A stretch of 64,000 nucleotides of DNA. Origin: Noviherbaspirillum saxi (GTDB taxonomy: Bacteria > Pseudomonadota > Gammaproteobacteria > Burkholderiales > Burkholderiaceae_D). The first letter of the stretch is position 1. Every line of letters starts with the position of its first letter. The translations under genes and the position numbers were made by a program. The stretch is taken from positions 1 through 64,000 of the forward strand of contig NZ_QYUO01000001.1 of assembly GCF_003591035.1 (NCBI RefSeq). The letters are read 5' to 3'. The notes beneath the pieces were generated by a model. It searched no databases and was not told the origin of the DNA. It saw only the letters and a program-made list of their open reading frames with translations. Positions 1 through 7,959 of this stretch are shown here, piece after piece.

Positions 1-48
1 GTCGGCGATAAGCCCGGCCCTCAGTCAAAGGGAAAACGTCATGAATAA
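1..48 (+). CDS. C-terminal end of an upstream gene, possibly formate dehydrogenase beta subunit (partial)
   Basis: Frame 1 is open from the window edge and ends at TAA 46-48, overlapping the ATG of the next gene (ATGAATAA). The 15 residues visible (ending KGKRHE) are polar and carry no diagnostic motif. An iron-sulfur beta subunit usually precedes the gamma subunit in formate dehydrogenase operons, so that is the guess from context only. The alternative is frame 3, which stops at position 11. Too short to decide. Confidence 0.25.
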   Translation, partial: VGDKPGPQSKGKRHE

Positions 49-1195
49 ATGGATTACCGCCTTCGCTTTGGCGATGACGCTTGCGACAAGCGGCGTAATG
101 GCACAGGATCCCAAGGCTCCAGCCACCCAGCCGGCGCCTGCGCCTGCAGCCGCAGCACCCGCAGCAACGACACCCGCCGCCCCCAACGTCGAATCCGTCG
201 ACATCCTCAAGCAGAACCAGGCCGAACGCACGCGCGACCAGCCGGGCAACAATGCGCCGACCTGGCGCATCATCAAGGAAGGCACGAATAATTATTCCAG
301 CCTGCCCGGTCCGGAAATGGGTGTGCTGATTCAACCCAAAGCGCAGTTTCCGGGGCAGAGTTATGCGACCACGGCGGGCGAGGCATGGCGGCAGTATCGC
401 AACGGGCCGCTGACCAACATCGGCGGCTGGCTGCTGATCATTGCAATCATCGCGCTTGCCGCGATTTACCTAATCAAGGGGCGCATCCGGCTGAAAGGCG
501 CCCGCACCGGCCGCCTGATCGAACGCTTCACATCGCTGGAACGCATCACGCACTGGACCGTGGCAATTACCTTTCTCACGCTCGCATTGTCCGGCCTGAT
601 CATGCTGTTCGGCAAATACGTACTGATGCCGGTATTCGGCCATACGCTGTTCGGCTGGCTCGCGTTTGCCTGCAAGAACATCCACAATTTCGTCGGGCCG
701 GTCTTTACGATATCGCTGGTGCTGATGTTCGTGCTGTATGTGAAAGACAACCTGCCGCAGCGCGGCGACGGCAGATGGCTGGCCAGGCTCGGCGGCGCGA
801 TCGGCAAGGAGCATGTGAGCGCCGGCCGCTTCAATGCCGGTGAAAAACTGTGGTTCTGGGGCGGCGTCGTCACGCTCGGCCTGATCGTCAGCGCTTCCGG
901 TTTCGTGCTCGACATGCTGGTGCCGGGCATGGTCTACACCCGCAGCAACATGCAAATCGCCAATATCATCCATCTGATCGCGGCGGTGCTGGTGGTGGCG
1001 ATGTCGTTCGGCCATATCTACCTTGGCACGATCGGCATGGAAGGCGCCTACGATGCCATGCGCCGCGGCTATGTCGACGATACCTGGGCCAAGGAACATC
1101 ATGATCTGTGGTATCAGCAAATCCAGAATGGCGAAGTACCGCGCGTGCGGACGCAACAGCGTCCGGGCGATCCGGGACCGGTCAAGGCCGTATGA
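41..1195 (+). CDS. Formate dehydrogenase gamma subunit (cytochrome b556)
   Basis: Membrane anchor that passes electrons from the formate dehydrogenase alpha/beta subunits to quinone through b-type haems. The 384-residue protein starts with a signal peptide (cleavage after SGVMA, about residue 21), then a long Ala/Pro-rich periplasmic stretch (25-50), then about five hydrophobic segments near 128-147, 171-195, 216-236, 271-292 and 306-329. Histidines suited to haem ligation lie in ITHWTVAI, NIHNFVG, NIIHLIAA and FGHIYLG, the pattern of the FdnI/FdoI family. The N-terminal signal plus long linker is typical of betaproteobacterial versions. A Shine-Dalgarno AAAGGGA lies about 8 nt before ATG 41. 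The FdhD and tungstate-transport genes follow on the same strand. Confidence 0.93.
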   Translation: MNKWITAFALAMTLATSGVMAQDPKAPATQPAPAPAAAAPAATTPAAPNVESVDILKQNQAERTRDQPGNNAPTWRIIKEGTNNYSSLPGPEMGVLIQPKAQFPGQSYATTAGEAWRQYRNGPLTNIGGWLLIIAIIALAAIYLIKGRIRLKGARTGRLIERFTSLERITHWTVAITFLTLALSGLIMLFGKYVLMPVFGHTLFGWLAFACKNIHNFVGPVFTISLVLMFVLYVKDNLPQRGDGRWLARLGGAIGKEHVSAGRFNAGEKLWFWGGVVTLGLIVSASGFVLDMLVPGMVYTRSNMQIANIIHLIAAVLVVAMSFGHIYLGTIGMEGAYDAMRRGYVDDTWAKEHHDLWYQQIQNGEVPRVRTQQRPGDPGPVKAV

Positions 1196-1212
1196 AGGCA
1201 AGAGAGGATACG

Positions 1213-1623
1213 ATGAAAAACTGCTTACCCCTGTTGATCATGCTGGCACTGGGCGCGGGTGCGGCCCATGCCAAGCTGCCGCCTCCCACCCCGGAAGCCA
1301 AGGCCGCTGCCGATGCCGCGAAAGACAAGACTGCCTGGAGCGACAAGGTCGCATCCTATAAACTCTGCCAGTCGCAGGACAAGGTGACCGCGCGTTACTT
1401 CAAGGACAAGGAAGGCGCGAAGAAACCAACCGTCGAGACGCCGCCATGCGCGGACCCGGGGCCCTATGTTCCTACTGCGGCGGCAGCACCGGCAGCACCA
1501 CCAGCAGCGGGCGGCACGGCAGCCCCCGCCGCCGCTGCGGCAGCTGCCAGCGCCCCGACCGCGCCGGCGGCATCGGCAAGCACGGCGCCCGCTGCACCGG
1601 CAGCCGAGCCTGCAAAGAAGTAA
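1213..1623 (+). CDS. Ala/Pro-rich periplasmic protein of the formate dehydrogenase operon
   Basis: 136 residues. The start at ATG 1213 is chosen over an upstream in-frame start because it follows GAGAGGATAC and begins a clean signal peptide (MKNCLPLLIMLALGAGAAHA). The mature part has one short charged region with two cysteines (YKLCQSQDK and PPCADPG) and then a low-complexity Ala/Pro tail of about 60 residues. It starts 17 nt after the cytochrome b stop, so it is probably co-transcribed. Its position suggests an accessory or structural role with periplasmic formate dehydrogenase; no domain is recognised. Low-complexity tails of this kind usually vary in length between strains. Confidence 0.8.
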   Translation: MKNCLPLLIMLALGAGAAHAKLPPPTPEAKAAADAAKDKTAWSDKVASYKLCQSQDKVTARYFKDKEGAKKPTVETPPCADPGPYVPTAAAAPAAPPAAGGTAAPAAAAAAASAPTAPAASASTAPAAPAAEPAKK

Positions 1624-1674
1624 CATAGGACTCATTGAACCACTCGTTGCTGTTCGCAGCAGAAAACTCGACGC

Positions 1675-2517
1675 ATGCCACGCCGCCCCTACCTGACCAA
1701 TGCCACCGTCAATCTCACGCAAGAAGTCGAGGTAATGGACGAACGCGGCCGGATATCGAAAATCTTCATTCCGGCGGAACGCCCGCTGACGGTCTATGTC
1801 GACAAGCGCGAACTGGTGACGCTGATGACCCTGGGCGGCGCGCCGGAAGCCCTGACGCTCGGGTATCTGCGCAATCAGCGCCTGGTCAGGTCCATTGAAG
1901 ATATCGAATCGATCACCGTGGACTGGGAAGTCGAGGCGGTTGCGGTCAAGACCTTTTCCGGCATCGCCGACGTCGAGGAACGCACTTCGCGCAAGGTGGT
2001 CACCACCGGCTGCGGCCAGGGCTCCGTGTTTGGCGGGCTGATGGATGAAGTCGAGCGGATTACCTTGCCGCCCGACGCGCGGCTACGCCAATCGACGCTG
2101 TACCAGATCGTCGATACCATCCGCACCCAGCAATCGATCTACAAGCAGGCCGGCTCGGTGCATGGTTGCGCGCTGTTTTCGGCCGAAGGCGAGATGCTGT
2201 ATTTCGTCGAGGATGTCGGCCGCCACAATGCGGTCGATGCGATCGCCGGCCGCATGTGGCTGGACGATGTCGGCGGCGGCGACAAGGTGTTTTACACCAC
2301 CGGTCGGCTGACGTCCGAAATGGTCATCAAGGGCGCGCAAATGGGCATTCCCTTCCTGCTGTCGCGCTCCGGTACCACCCAGATGGGACACATGGTGGCC
2401 GAACGGCTGGGCATGACGCTGCTGGCGCGCTGCACCGGCAAGCATTTCCTTGCGCTCAGCGGCCGCGACCGCCTGATCATGGAACCGCATCTGGCCGAAG
2501 TGCTGCGGGTCGCCTAG
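1675..2517 (+). CDS. fdhD: FdhD, sulfurtransferase for formate dehydrogenase
   Basis: FdhD moves sulfur from IscS to the Mo/W-bis-MGD cofactor of formate dehydrogenase and is required for its activity. The 280 residues match the family over full length: YVDKRELVTLMTLGGAPEAL, the TTGCGQGSVFG loop (Cys113), SVHGCALFS, VEDVGRHNAVDAIAGRMW, and FYTTGRLTSEMVIKGAQMGI. The E. coli enzyme has a Cys-x-x-Cys pair in this loop; here only the first Cys is present and Gly116 replaces the second. Start ATG 1675 has no clear ribosome site; an internal Met at 1735 is possible but would cut conserved sequence. It lies between the dehydrogenase subunit and the tungstate importer. Confidence 0.95.
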   Translation: MPRRPYLTNATVNLTQEVEVMDERGRISKIFIPAERPLTVYVDKRELVTLMTLGGAPEALTLGYLRNQRLVRSIEDIESITVDWEVEAVAVKTFSGIADVEERTSRKVVTTGCGQGSVFGGLMDEVERITLPPDARLRQSTLYQIVDTIRTQQSIYKQAGSVHGCALFSAEGEMLYFVEDVGRHNAVDAIAGRMWLDDVGGGDKVFYTTGRLTSEMVIKGAQMGIPFLLSRSGTTQMGHMVAERLGMTLLARCTGKHFLALSGRDRLIMEPHLAEVLRVA

Positions 2518-2603
2518 CGCTGCCCAGGGCTGGCACACTGGGAGTCGATGTCGAAGCACAGTACACTACCCACTGACGCCAACTACCCCGATTCACGATC
2601 TGC

Positions 2604-3311
2604 ATGCATCTGCTTGACGCTATCCGCGACGCCTTCGCCCTGCTCCTGTCCGGAGATGCCGAACTTTGGCAAGTCATCTGGGTTTCACTTAAGACCACGG
2701 TCGTCGCGCTGCTGTTCGCGACGCCGCTTGCCATCCTGCTCGGCTACCTGATCGCCGCCCGTTCGTTCGCTGGACGACGCATCGTGATCTGGCTGGTGCA
2801 GGCATCGCTGTCGCTGCCGACAGTACTGATAGGCTTGTTGCTGTACCTGATGCTGTCGCGCCAAGGTCCGCTGGGTGATTTTCGCTGGCTGTTTTCGCAG
2901 TCCGGCATCGTTGCCGGACAAGTGCTGATTGCCTTGCCGGTGCTGATCTCCTTCACGCTGGCTGCGGTGCAGGCAGCGGATCTGCGGCTGACCGAAACTG
3001 CAGTGACGCTCGGTGCATCCGGCTGGCGCGTGATGTTCACGGTGCTGTATGAAGTACGTTTCGGCGTGATGGCGGCCGTGATCAGCGGATTCGGCCGCGT
3101 GATTTCGGAAGTCGGTTGCGCGATCATGGTCGGCGGCAATATCGCCGGCGACACGCGCACCATCACCACTGCCATTGCCTTGCAAACCAGCAAGGGCGAA
3201 TTTGCGCAGGGAATCGCGCTCGGCATGGTGCTCATCGTGATCGCACTTGCCATCAATGCGGTGCTGCTCCTGCTCCAGGGCGATCCACGCACGGCGCGAG
3301 GGGTGTCGTGA
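2604..3311 (+). CDS. tupB: Tungstate ABC transporter permease (TupB-like)
   Basis: Inner-membrane permease of 235 residues with about five hydrophobic segments (for example VALLFATPLAILLGYLIAA near 34-52 and QASLSLPTVLIGLLLYLML near 66-86). The cytoplasmic coupling loop reads ETAVTLGASGWRVMFTVLYE, the EAA motif that contacts the ATPase. The next gene begins on GTG 3308, overlapping the TGA stop 3309-3311, so the two are translationally coupled. Family assignment rests on the neighbouring TupA-type binding protein rather than on the permease alone; a molybdate or phosphate-type importer is the alternative. Confidence 0.88.
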   Translation: MHLLDAIRDAFALLLSGDAELWQVIWVSLKTTVVALLFATPLAILLGYLIAARSFAGRRIVIWLVQASLSLPTVLIGLLLYLMLSRQGPLGDFRWLFSQSGIVAGQVLIALPVLISFTLAAVQAADLRLTETAVTLGASGWRVMFTVLYEVRFGVMAAVISGFGRVISEVGCAIMVGGNIAGDTRTITTAIALQTSKGEFAQGIALGMVLIVIALAINAVLLLLQGDPRTARGVS

Positions 3312-3982
3312 GAATCCTGCTATCGATACATCAGCTGAAAAAACAGTTCGGCGAACGCCAGCTGTTCGAGATCGAACACCTGACGATCCGGCAAGCCAGC
3401 GCCTATGTGCTTACCGGCTTGAATGGGACCGGCAAAAGCACCTTGCTGCGCATACTGGCCGGACTCGAACCGGCACAGGCATCGGAGGTCGTATTCCTTG
3501 ATCAAAGCCTGGCGTTGGCGCCCTATCCGTCCAGCATGCGCGCGGCAATCGTGTATGTGCATCAGCATCCGGTGATGTTTTCGACCAGCGTCGCGCACAA
3601 CATCGGCTATGGACTGGTGGCGCGCGGCTTGCCAAAAGCCGAGGTGGCGCGGCATGTCGACGAAGCGATGGAATGGGCCGGCGTCAGCCATTTGCGCGAC
3701 AGCAAGCCGCTGACCTTGTCCGGCGGCGAAAAGCAGCGCATCGCGCTGGCACGCGCCAAAGTGCTGGAACCGAAGCTGCTGCTACTCGATGAACCGACCG
3801 CCAATCTGGACGGCGCCGCGCGCGAACAAGTGATTGCGCTGATCCCGTCACTGGTCAAAAATGGTGGCAGCGTCGTCATGGCCTGCCATGATCGTGACCT
3901 GATTGCCTTGCCCGGCGTCGAGCGGCTGAAGCTGCGCGATGGACGCTTGCAGGCGCGGCAGCAACGGGTGCGCGTGGCATAA
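3308..3982 (+). CDS. tupC: Tungstate ABC transporter ATP-binding protein (TupC-like)
   Basis: 224-residue ATPase. Walker A is LNGTGKST, the signature motif is LSGGEKQRIALARA, Walker B is LLLLDEPTANLD, and the H-loop lies in VVMACHDRDL. The GTG start at 3308 is inferred: it overlaps the permease stop and directly precedes the first conserved strand (RILLSIHQLKKQFG); the longer upstream open frame is only the shadow of tupB. The protein is short and lacks the C-terminal regulatory domain found in some molybdate ATPases, as is usual for TupC. Confidence 0.9.
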   Translation: MRILLSIHQLKKQFGERQLFEIEHLTIRQASAYVLTGLNGTGKSTLLRILAGLEPAQASEVVFLDQSLALAPYPSSMRAAIVYVHQHPVMFSTSVAHNIGYGLVARGLPKAEVARHVDEAMEWAGVSHLRDSKPLTLSGGEKQRIALARAKVLEPKLLLLDEPTANLDGAAREQVIALIPSLVKNGGSVVMACHDRDLIALPGVERLKLRDGRLQARQQRVRVA

Positions 3983-4006
3983 ATTTTATTGACGGGAGAA
4001 CTTCAC

Positions 4007-4816
4007 ATGATGCGTACCCGAATGGTTTCCTTACTAGCTGCACTGCTGTTCCTGTCGTCGCTGGCATCGGCGCAACAGGTCCTGAAACTGTCCACCACCA
4101 CCAGTACCGACAATTCGGGGCTATTGAAATTTTTGCTGCCGCCGTTTGAAGCGCAGTCCGGGCTGAAGGTGCAGGTAATTTCGGTCGGTACCGGCAAGGC
4201 GCTGGAACTGGCGAAAAACGGCGACGTCGATGTCACGCTGGTGCATGCGCGTCCTTCCGAAGACAAGTTCGTCGCCGAGGGCCATGGCGTGAACCGGCGC
4301 AATGTGATGTACAACGATTTCATCATCGTCGGTCCAGCCGCCGATCCGGCCGGCATCAAGGGCGAGAAAAACCTGATCGCTGCCCTGAAGCGGATTGTCG
4401 ATACCAAGGCGCGCTTCATCTCGCGCGGCGACAATTCCGGTACTGACCAGATGGAACGCGCGTACTGGAAGGATGTCGGCGCAAAGCCGGCCGGCAATGC
4501 CTATGTATCGGCCGGGCTGGGCATGGGTGAAGTGTTGACGATGGCGGCGGAATTGCAGGCGTATACGCTGACCGACCGGGCGACCTACGTCGCCTATCAA
4601 GCCAAGACCGGGCTGGCGATTGCAGTCGAAGGCGATGCGAAAATGTTCAACCCTTACGGCATCATCGCGGTCAATCCGGCGAAGTACAAGGACATCAATT
4701 ACAAGGGCGCGATGCAGTTGATCGACTGGATCACGTCGGAAGCGGGGCAACAGCGCATCGCCGCCTTCCGGGTCGACGGCAAGCAGCTGTTTTTCCCCTC
4801 CGCGACCGCGCGCTAA
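4007..4816 (+). CDS. tupA: Tungstate-binding periplasmic protein (TupA-like)
   Basis: 269-residue solute-binding protein with a signal peptide ending near ALASAQQ. Start ATG 4007 is preceded by GGGAGA at 8 nt. The mature N-terminus carries STTTSTDNSGLL, the oxyanion-binding signature of TupA proteins, and later GTGKALELAKNGDVDVTLVH and ISRGDNSGTDQ match the family. TupA proteins bind tungstate with very high affinity and prefer it to molybdate, so the importer most likely feeds tungsten to the adjacent formate dehydrogenase. Gene order is permease-ATPase-binding protein, with the binding protein last. Confidence 0.9.
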   Translation: MMRTRMVSLLAALLFLSSLASAQQVLKLSTTTSTDNSGLLKFLLPPFEAQSGLKVQVISVGTGKALELAKNGDVDVTLVHARPSEDKFVAEGHGVNRRNVMYNDFIIVGPAADPAGIKGEKNLIAALKRIVDTKARFISRGDNSGTDQMERAYWKDVGAKPAGNAYVSAGLGMGEVLTMAAELQAYTLTDRATYVAYQAKTGLAIAVEGDAKMFNPYGIIAVNPAKYKDINYKGAMQLIDWITSEAGQQRIAAFRVDGKQLFFPSATAR

Positions 4817-4834
4817 GTTATTTCTTTTATTTCC

Positions 4835-5164
4835 TTATTTCTTTTCGCTGGCAGGGCCGGTGGTATTCGGCACCGAGTGATTGTTCACTTGGCCAGAATG
4901 CGGCAGCGTGGTTGTTTCCTGGCCCTTGGTCAGCGTCTGAGGATTGGCCTGGGTCGGGGTATTGGCATCTCCGCTGCTGGGCGCGGTCGCGACCTTGGGC
5001 TGCATCGCGCCATCGGATGACGGCATCTGGTTCGGCGGCAACGCCACCGACCCGCTGCTGGTGGATGCCGGCGCGGTGCTGGTTTTCGGCTCGGGTGTTT
5101 TCTGGCAGCCGGCAAACAATAGCAGCGCGACACTGGCGAACATCAGTTTGCTCATCGTTTTCAT
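4835..5164 (-). CDS. Small lipoprotein, low complexity
   Basis: 109 residues on the minus strand, convergent with tupA. A lipobox LLLFAGC near residues 15-20 predicts cleavage and lipidation at the Cys. The rest is rich in Ser, Thr, Pro, Gln and Asn with no recognised domain, so it is probably a disordered surface or periplasmic tether. The start ATG 5164 is well supported: a perfect AGGAGG lies 5 nt upstream. No operon partner; transcription runs toward the tupA stop only 18 bp away. Confidence 0.8.
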   Translation of the reverse strand: MKTMSKLMFASVALLLFAGCQKTPEPKTSTAPASTSSGSVALPPNQMPSSDGAMQPKVATAPSSGDANTPTQANPQTLTKGQETTTLPHSGQVNNHSVPNTTGPASEKK

Positions 5165-5434
5165 GTCTACCTCCTGAAAGGGTCGGACCTGCGGTGCGCG
5201 ATATCGCGAATCGACATGTGCACGGTGTCTGTAAAAGTGATTGACCTAGGTTTGACTGGCAACAGTACCCGGCGGTTCGGAATGGAGACGTCTATTACAA
5301 CTTCGCTCAAAACAATTCCCTTTCAAAGTGCTAAGTGCGTCCTTACGTCTGTAGCCGAAATTGCTCTTGGGAAACTGCTTCGCCCGAACTTTTCCCGCGC
5401 CGGTCACTCAACCTGATTTTGGTTCAGGAGAAAA
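5165..5434. other. Intergenic region between divergent lipoprotein and DJ-1/PfpI genes
   Basis: 270 bp with no open frame that looks coding. It must hold both promoters. The only signals seen are the AGGAGG of the lipoprotein gene at the left end and CAGGAG before ATG 5435 at the right end. No palindrome or repeat was found. Confidence 0.5.
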
Positions 5435-6037
5435 ATGATGGATCCGGTTCTTAACGGAATGAATGTCGCCATCCTCGTCACCGATGGTTTCGAGCAAGTT
5501 GAATTGACCGAGCCGAAGAAAGCGCTGGAAGCGGTGGGTGCGCTGACCAGGATCGTTTCGGACAAGTTCGACAAGGTGCGCGGCATGCACCATGATCAGC
5601 AGGGAGATGAATTTACCGTCGACCTGCTCTTGCGCGAAGCGGATGCAAAAGCCTTCGATGCGGTATTACTGCCGGGCGGCAAGGTGAATGCAGCGGCATT
5701 GCGCAACATGGGAGAAGCCCAGCGCTTCTTACAGAATATCGATGAAGACCACAAGCCGATTGCCGTGATTTGCCATGGCGGCTGGCTGCTGGTGTCGGCC
5801 GGCCTGGTTGAAGGTCGCACGATGACCAGCTACCCGGCGCTGGAACAGGATATCCGCAATGCCGGCGGCAACTGGGTCGATCAGGAAGTGGTGAGGGATG
5901 GCAACCTGGTCAGCAGCCGCAAGCCGGAAGACATTCCTGCATTCAACGACAAGATGGTCGAAGTGATCGCCGAACGGCTGCAATCGCATCTACGCGGCAC
6001 CGCGGATGAACATGCGGTGGGCATCGCGGGCAGCTAA
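5435..6037 (+). CDS. DJ-1/PfpI family protein (class I glutamine amidotransferase-like)
   Basis: 200 residues of the DJ-1/PfpI/YhbO family, proteins linked to stress protection (deglycase, protease or chaperone activities have been claimed). The nucleophile elbow is VICHGGW with the reactive Cys, the conserved acidic residue lies in DGFEQVELTEP, and LLPGG marks the preceding strand. The segment SSRKPEDIPAFNDKMVEV closes the domain as in YhbO/PfpI. Start ATG 5435 has CAGGAG 7 nt upstream. It appears monocistronic; its stop is followed at once by a long palindrome that separates it from the convergent MgtC gene. Confidence 0.9.
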   Translation: MMDPVLNGMNVAILVTDGFEQVELTEPKKALEAVGALTRIVSDKFDKVRGMHHDQQGDEFTVDLLLREADAKAFDAVLLPGGKVNAAALRNMGEAQRFLQNIDEDHKPIAVICHGGWLLVSAGLVEGRTMTSYPALEQDIRNAGGNWVDQEVVRDGNLVSSRKPEDIPAFNDKMVEVIAERLQSHLRGTADEHAVGIAGS

Positions 6038-6200
6038 GGAACGTGCACGAAATAATTTCCCGATTTGGTTCACGTCCGACGGGCGCGCTGCAGCGTTGCT
6101 CGGCGTCGCCATAGCTCGCTATGACTCCTTCTCGCGCCTTGCAGCGCATCCCGTCGGACGCGTCCAAATCGGTAACTTATTCCGTACACATTCCTAAGCG
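6033..6200. repeat. 165-nt imperfect palindrome between convergent genes
   Basis: The arms 6033-6115 and 6118-6200 pair over almost their whole length, centred on CATAGC-TC-GCTATG (6110-6123). Matching blocks include GTCCGACGGG on the left with CCCGTCGGAC on the right, and CCAAATCG with CGATTTGG. The left arm overlaps the end of the DJ-1 gene and the right arm ends 14 bp from the MgtC stop, so it can act as a two-way terminator. It resembles dispersed intergenic repeats of Burkholderiales, but copy number cannot be judged here. Confidence 0.8.
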
Positions 6201-6213
6201 AACAAGCCGCGAA

Positions 6214-6978
6214 TCAATTTCTGGCATGGGACAGGTGGAAGCTTTCCAGTCCTTCCACCTGCGACATGTCCTTCGCCAGTTCGCTGATCGGTGCGCCGCT
6301 GCTTTTACTGTAGGCCACTGCGACGAAATGCCATTCGGTCTTGCCATGCTGTACGGCAATCGAGATCGACCCGCTGGCGATTTCATAGCCGCGCTTCAAC
6401 GCCGCATCGCGCAAGCGCTGCTCGCTCGGCGCCGCACCTTCCTTGAAGCGCATCACGATGGCAATCGCTTGCCGCGACGGCAAGCGGCTCGCCAGCTTGG
6501 GTACGCCTATCATGCAGGCGGCCGACATCAGCGCCAGCAGCATTGCAGACAGATAAAATCCGACGCCGACCAGCACGCCGATCACCGATGTCGCCCAAAT
6601 CGATGCCGCAGTGGTGAGGCCGCTGATATTGAAGCCTTCCTTCATGATCACGCCGGCGCCGAGAAAACCGATGCCCGTCACGATGCCCTGAATGACGCGC
6701 GTCGGATCGACACCCGGCCCGATCATCACCTGCCCGCCATACCAGTCGCCCGGATAGCCAGCGATCACCGTCAGCGCCGCCGATCCCATGCAAACCAGGC
6801 CATAGGTCCGCATGCCTGCGGCGCGGCCGCGATAGGAACGCTCGTAGCCCACCAGCAAGCCAAGCAGCAGCGCGCCGAACAGGCTGAAAAAAACGATGAG
6901 ATTGGTAGCGACCACCGGCCCCGACCAGAATGCCGCCAGCGATTCGAGCGATGGCAGGTCGGCATAAATGCTATCCAT
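6214..6978 (-). CDS. MgtC/SapB family membrane protein
   Basis: 254 residues. The N-terminal two thirds are hydrophobic with about five segments and the family signatures GLLVGYERSYRGRAAGMRT, GVDPTRVIQGIVTGIGFLGA and GLTTAASIWATSVIGVLVG. The C-terminal cytoplasmic part (from about 170) resembles the ACT-like tail of MgtC proteins. MgtC proteins are tied to growth at low magnesium and, in pathogens, to inhibition of the F-type ATP synthase; the role of the many environmental homologues is not settled. The gene stands alone, downstream of the Crp/Fnr gene on the same strand (31 bp apart), so co-transcription is possible. Confidence 0.9.
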   Translation of the reverse strand: MDSIYADLPSLESLAAFWSGPVVATNLIVFFSLFGALLLGLLVGYERSYRGRAAGMRTYGLVCMGSAALTVIAGYPGDWYGGQVMIGPGVDPTRVIQGIVTGIGFLGAGVIMKEGFNISGLTTAASIWATSVIGVLVGVGFYLSAMLLALMSAACMIGVPKLASRLPSRQAIAIVMRFKEGAAPSEQRLRDAALKRGYEIASGSISIAVQHGKTEWHFVAVAYSKSSGAPISELAKDMSQVEGLESFHLSHARN

Positions 6979-7009
6979 ACTTGCCTTTAGATTTTTCCAT
7001 CCGATTGTT

Positions 7010-7708
7010 TCATGCGCGAAAGCGCCGCAGTCCGTCCAGATCCAGAATCTGGATGCCGCCGTAGTCGACCTTTAGCAAGCCCGCCTTTTCCAATACCTGC
7101 AGCGCCTGATTGGCGCGCTGGCGTGACGCACCGGACAGATAGCCGATTTCTTCCTGCGAAATCTGCAGCAACATGTCGGTGCCCGGATAGAGGTGGGTAT
7201 TGAACATCGCCGCCAGGCAGCGCGCGACACGGGTATCGACGTCGAGCAGGCGGTCGAACTCGACCATGCCAATGAATTGCCCAAGCCGCTCGTTGAGTTG
7301 CATTAACAGGAAGCGGGTAAACGGCAGGCTGGTATCGAGCAGCCACATGAAGGTCTTGGCCGGCATGCGCGCGACCCGGCTGTCGCGCAGTGCGGTGACA
7401 TCGTATTTGCGCTGCTCTCCCTTGAGCAGCGTGCCTTCGCCAAACCAGCCGCCGGCCGACAAGCCGGTGAACGTAACCGACTTGCCTTCCGGCGAAAGAT
7501 TGTTCATCTTCACCAAGCCTTCGATCACGCCTATCCACGCGTCAACCTTCTCCCCCTTGCGGCAGACATAACCGCCCTTGGGCACGAACTGCTCGACGGT
7601 ATCGGCTTCGACACGCGCCATCTGTTCCGCAGTCAACTGCCGTGCCCAGATGGTTTCGCGCAGCACTTCTTTCAATGGACGCTTTTCTATAGACATGGTG
7701 CGATGCAT
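7010..7708 (-). CDS. Crp/Fnr family transcriptional regulator
   Basis: About 232 residues. The cyclic-nucleotide-binding fold is at residues 40-130 (VEGLV-type turn IGVIEGLVKMNNLSPEGK, then GGWFGEGTLL), followed by the dimer helix and a winged helix with ISQEEIGYLSGASRQRANQAL, the DNA-reading segment. It has no N-terminal Cys cluster, so it is not an oxygen-sensing Fnr. Start is uncertain: ATG 7708 or ATG 7696 (MSIEKRP); neither has a strong ribosome site. It is divergent from the acyl-CoA ligase and Liv cluster and could regulate it, which is inference from position. Confidence 0.88.
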   Translation of the reverse strand: MHRTMSIEKRPLKEVLRETIWARQLTAEQMARVEADTVEQFVPKGGYVCRKGEKVDAWIGVIEGLVKMNNLSPEGKSVTFTGLSAGGWFGEGTLLKGEQRKYDVTALRDSRVARMPAKTFMWLLDTSLPFTRFLLMQLNERLGQFIGMVEFDRLLDVDTRVARCLAAMFNTHLYPGTDMLLQISQEEIGYLSGASRQRANQALQVLEKAGLLKVDYGGIQILDLDGLRRFRA

Positions 7709-7959
7709 CAACGATAGTTTTTGTTTTAATCAGGATTGTCGGGCAAATGACAGCGCACAGAGACTTCGCTGTCTAGTATGCTGACAACAAAGAACAAAGA
7801 ATAACGGAGACATTGTAAGCCGACTCGCCCGACGCGCCTATGCTCGCGGGCAAAGACACTGCTGGCTTGCATCGCCCATCGAGTCAGCTCGACGGCGCTC
7901 CGCATCAGATCCTTCGTGACGGTACACCAACGGTACATCTGTTATAAGAGAGTGGGACG
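7709..7959. other. Divergent intergenic region between the Crp/Fnr gene and the ligase-Liv cluster
   Basis: 251 bp with no coding appearance. It should carry promoters in both directions. A short inverted repeat TTGTC-N8-GACAG lies at 7736-7753, about 30 bp upstream of the regulator start, and is a weak candidate for a Crp-type site; it does not match the standard Crp or Fnr consensus. Confidence 0.45.

Noticed and set aside
466..1201. Long minus-strand frames opposite the cytochrome b gene, and similar long frames opposite livM, argS, liuB and liuD
   Set aside because: They mirror high-GC coding sequence on the other strand and have no ribosome sites or domain patterns.
7736..7753. Crp/Fnr binding site
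   Set aside because: The TTGTC-N8-GACAG spacing and half-sites do not match TGTGA-N6-TCACA or TTGAT-N4-ATCAA; kept only as a weak inverted repeat.
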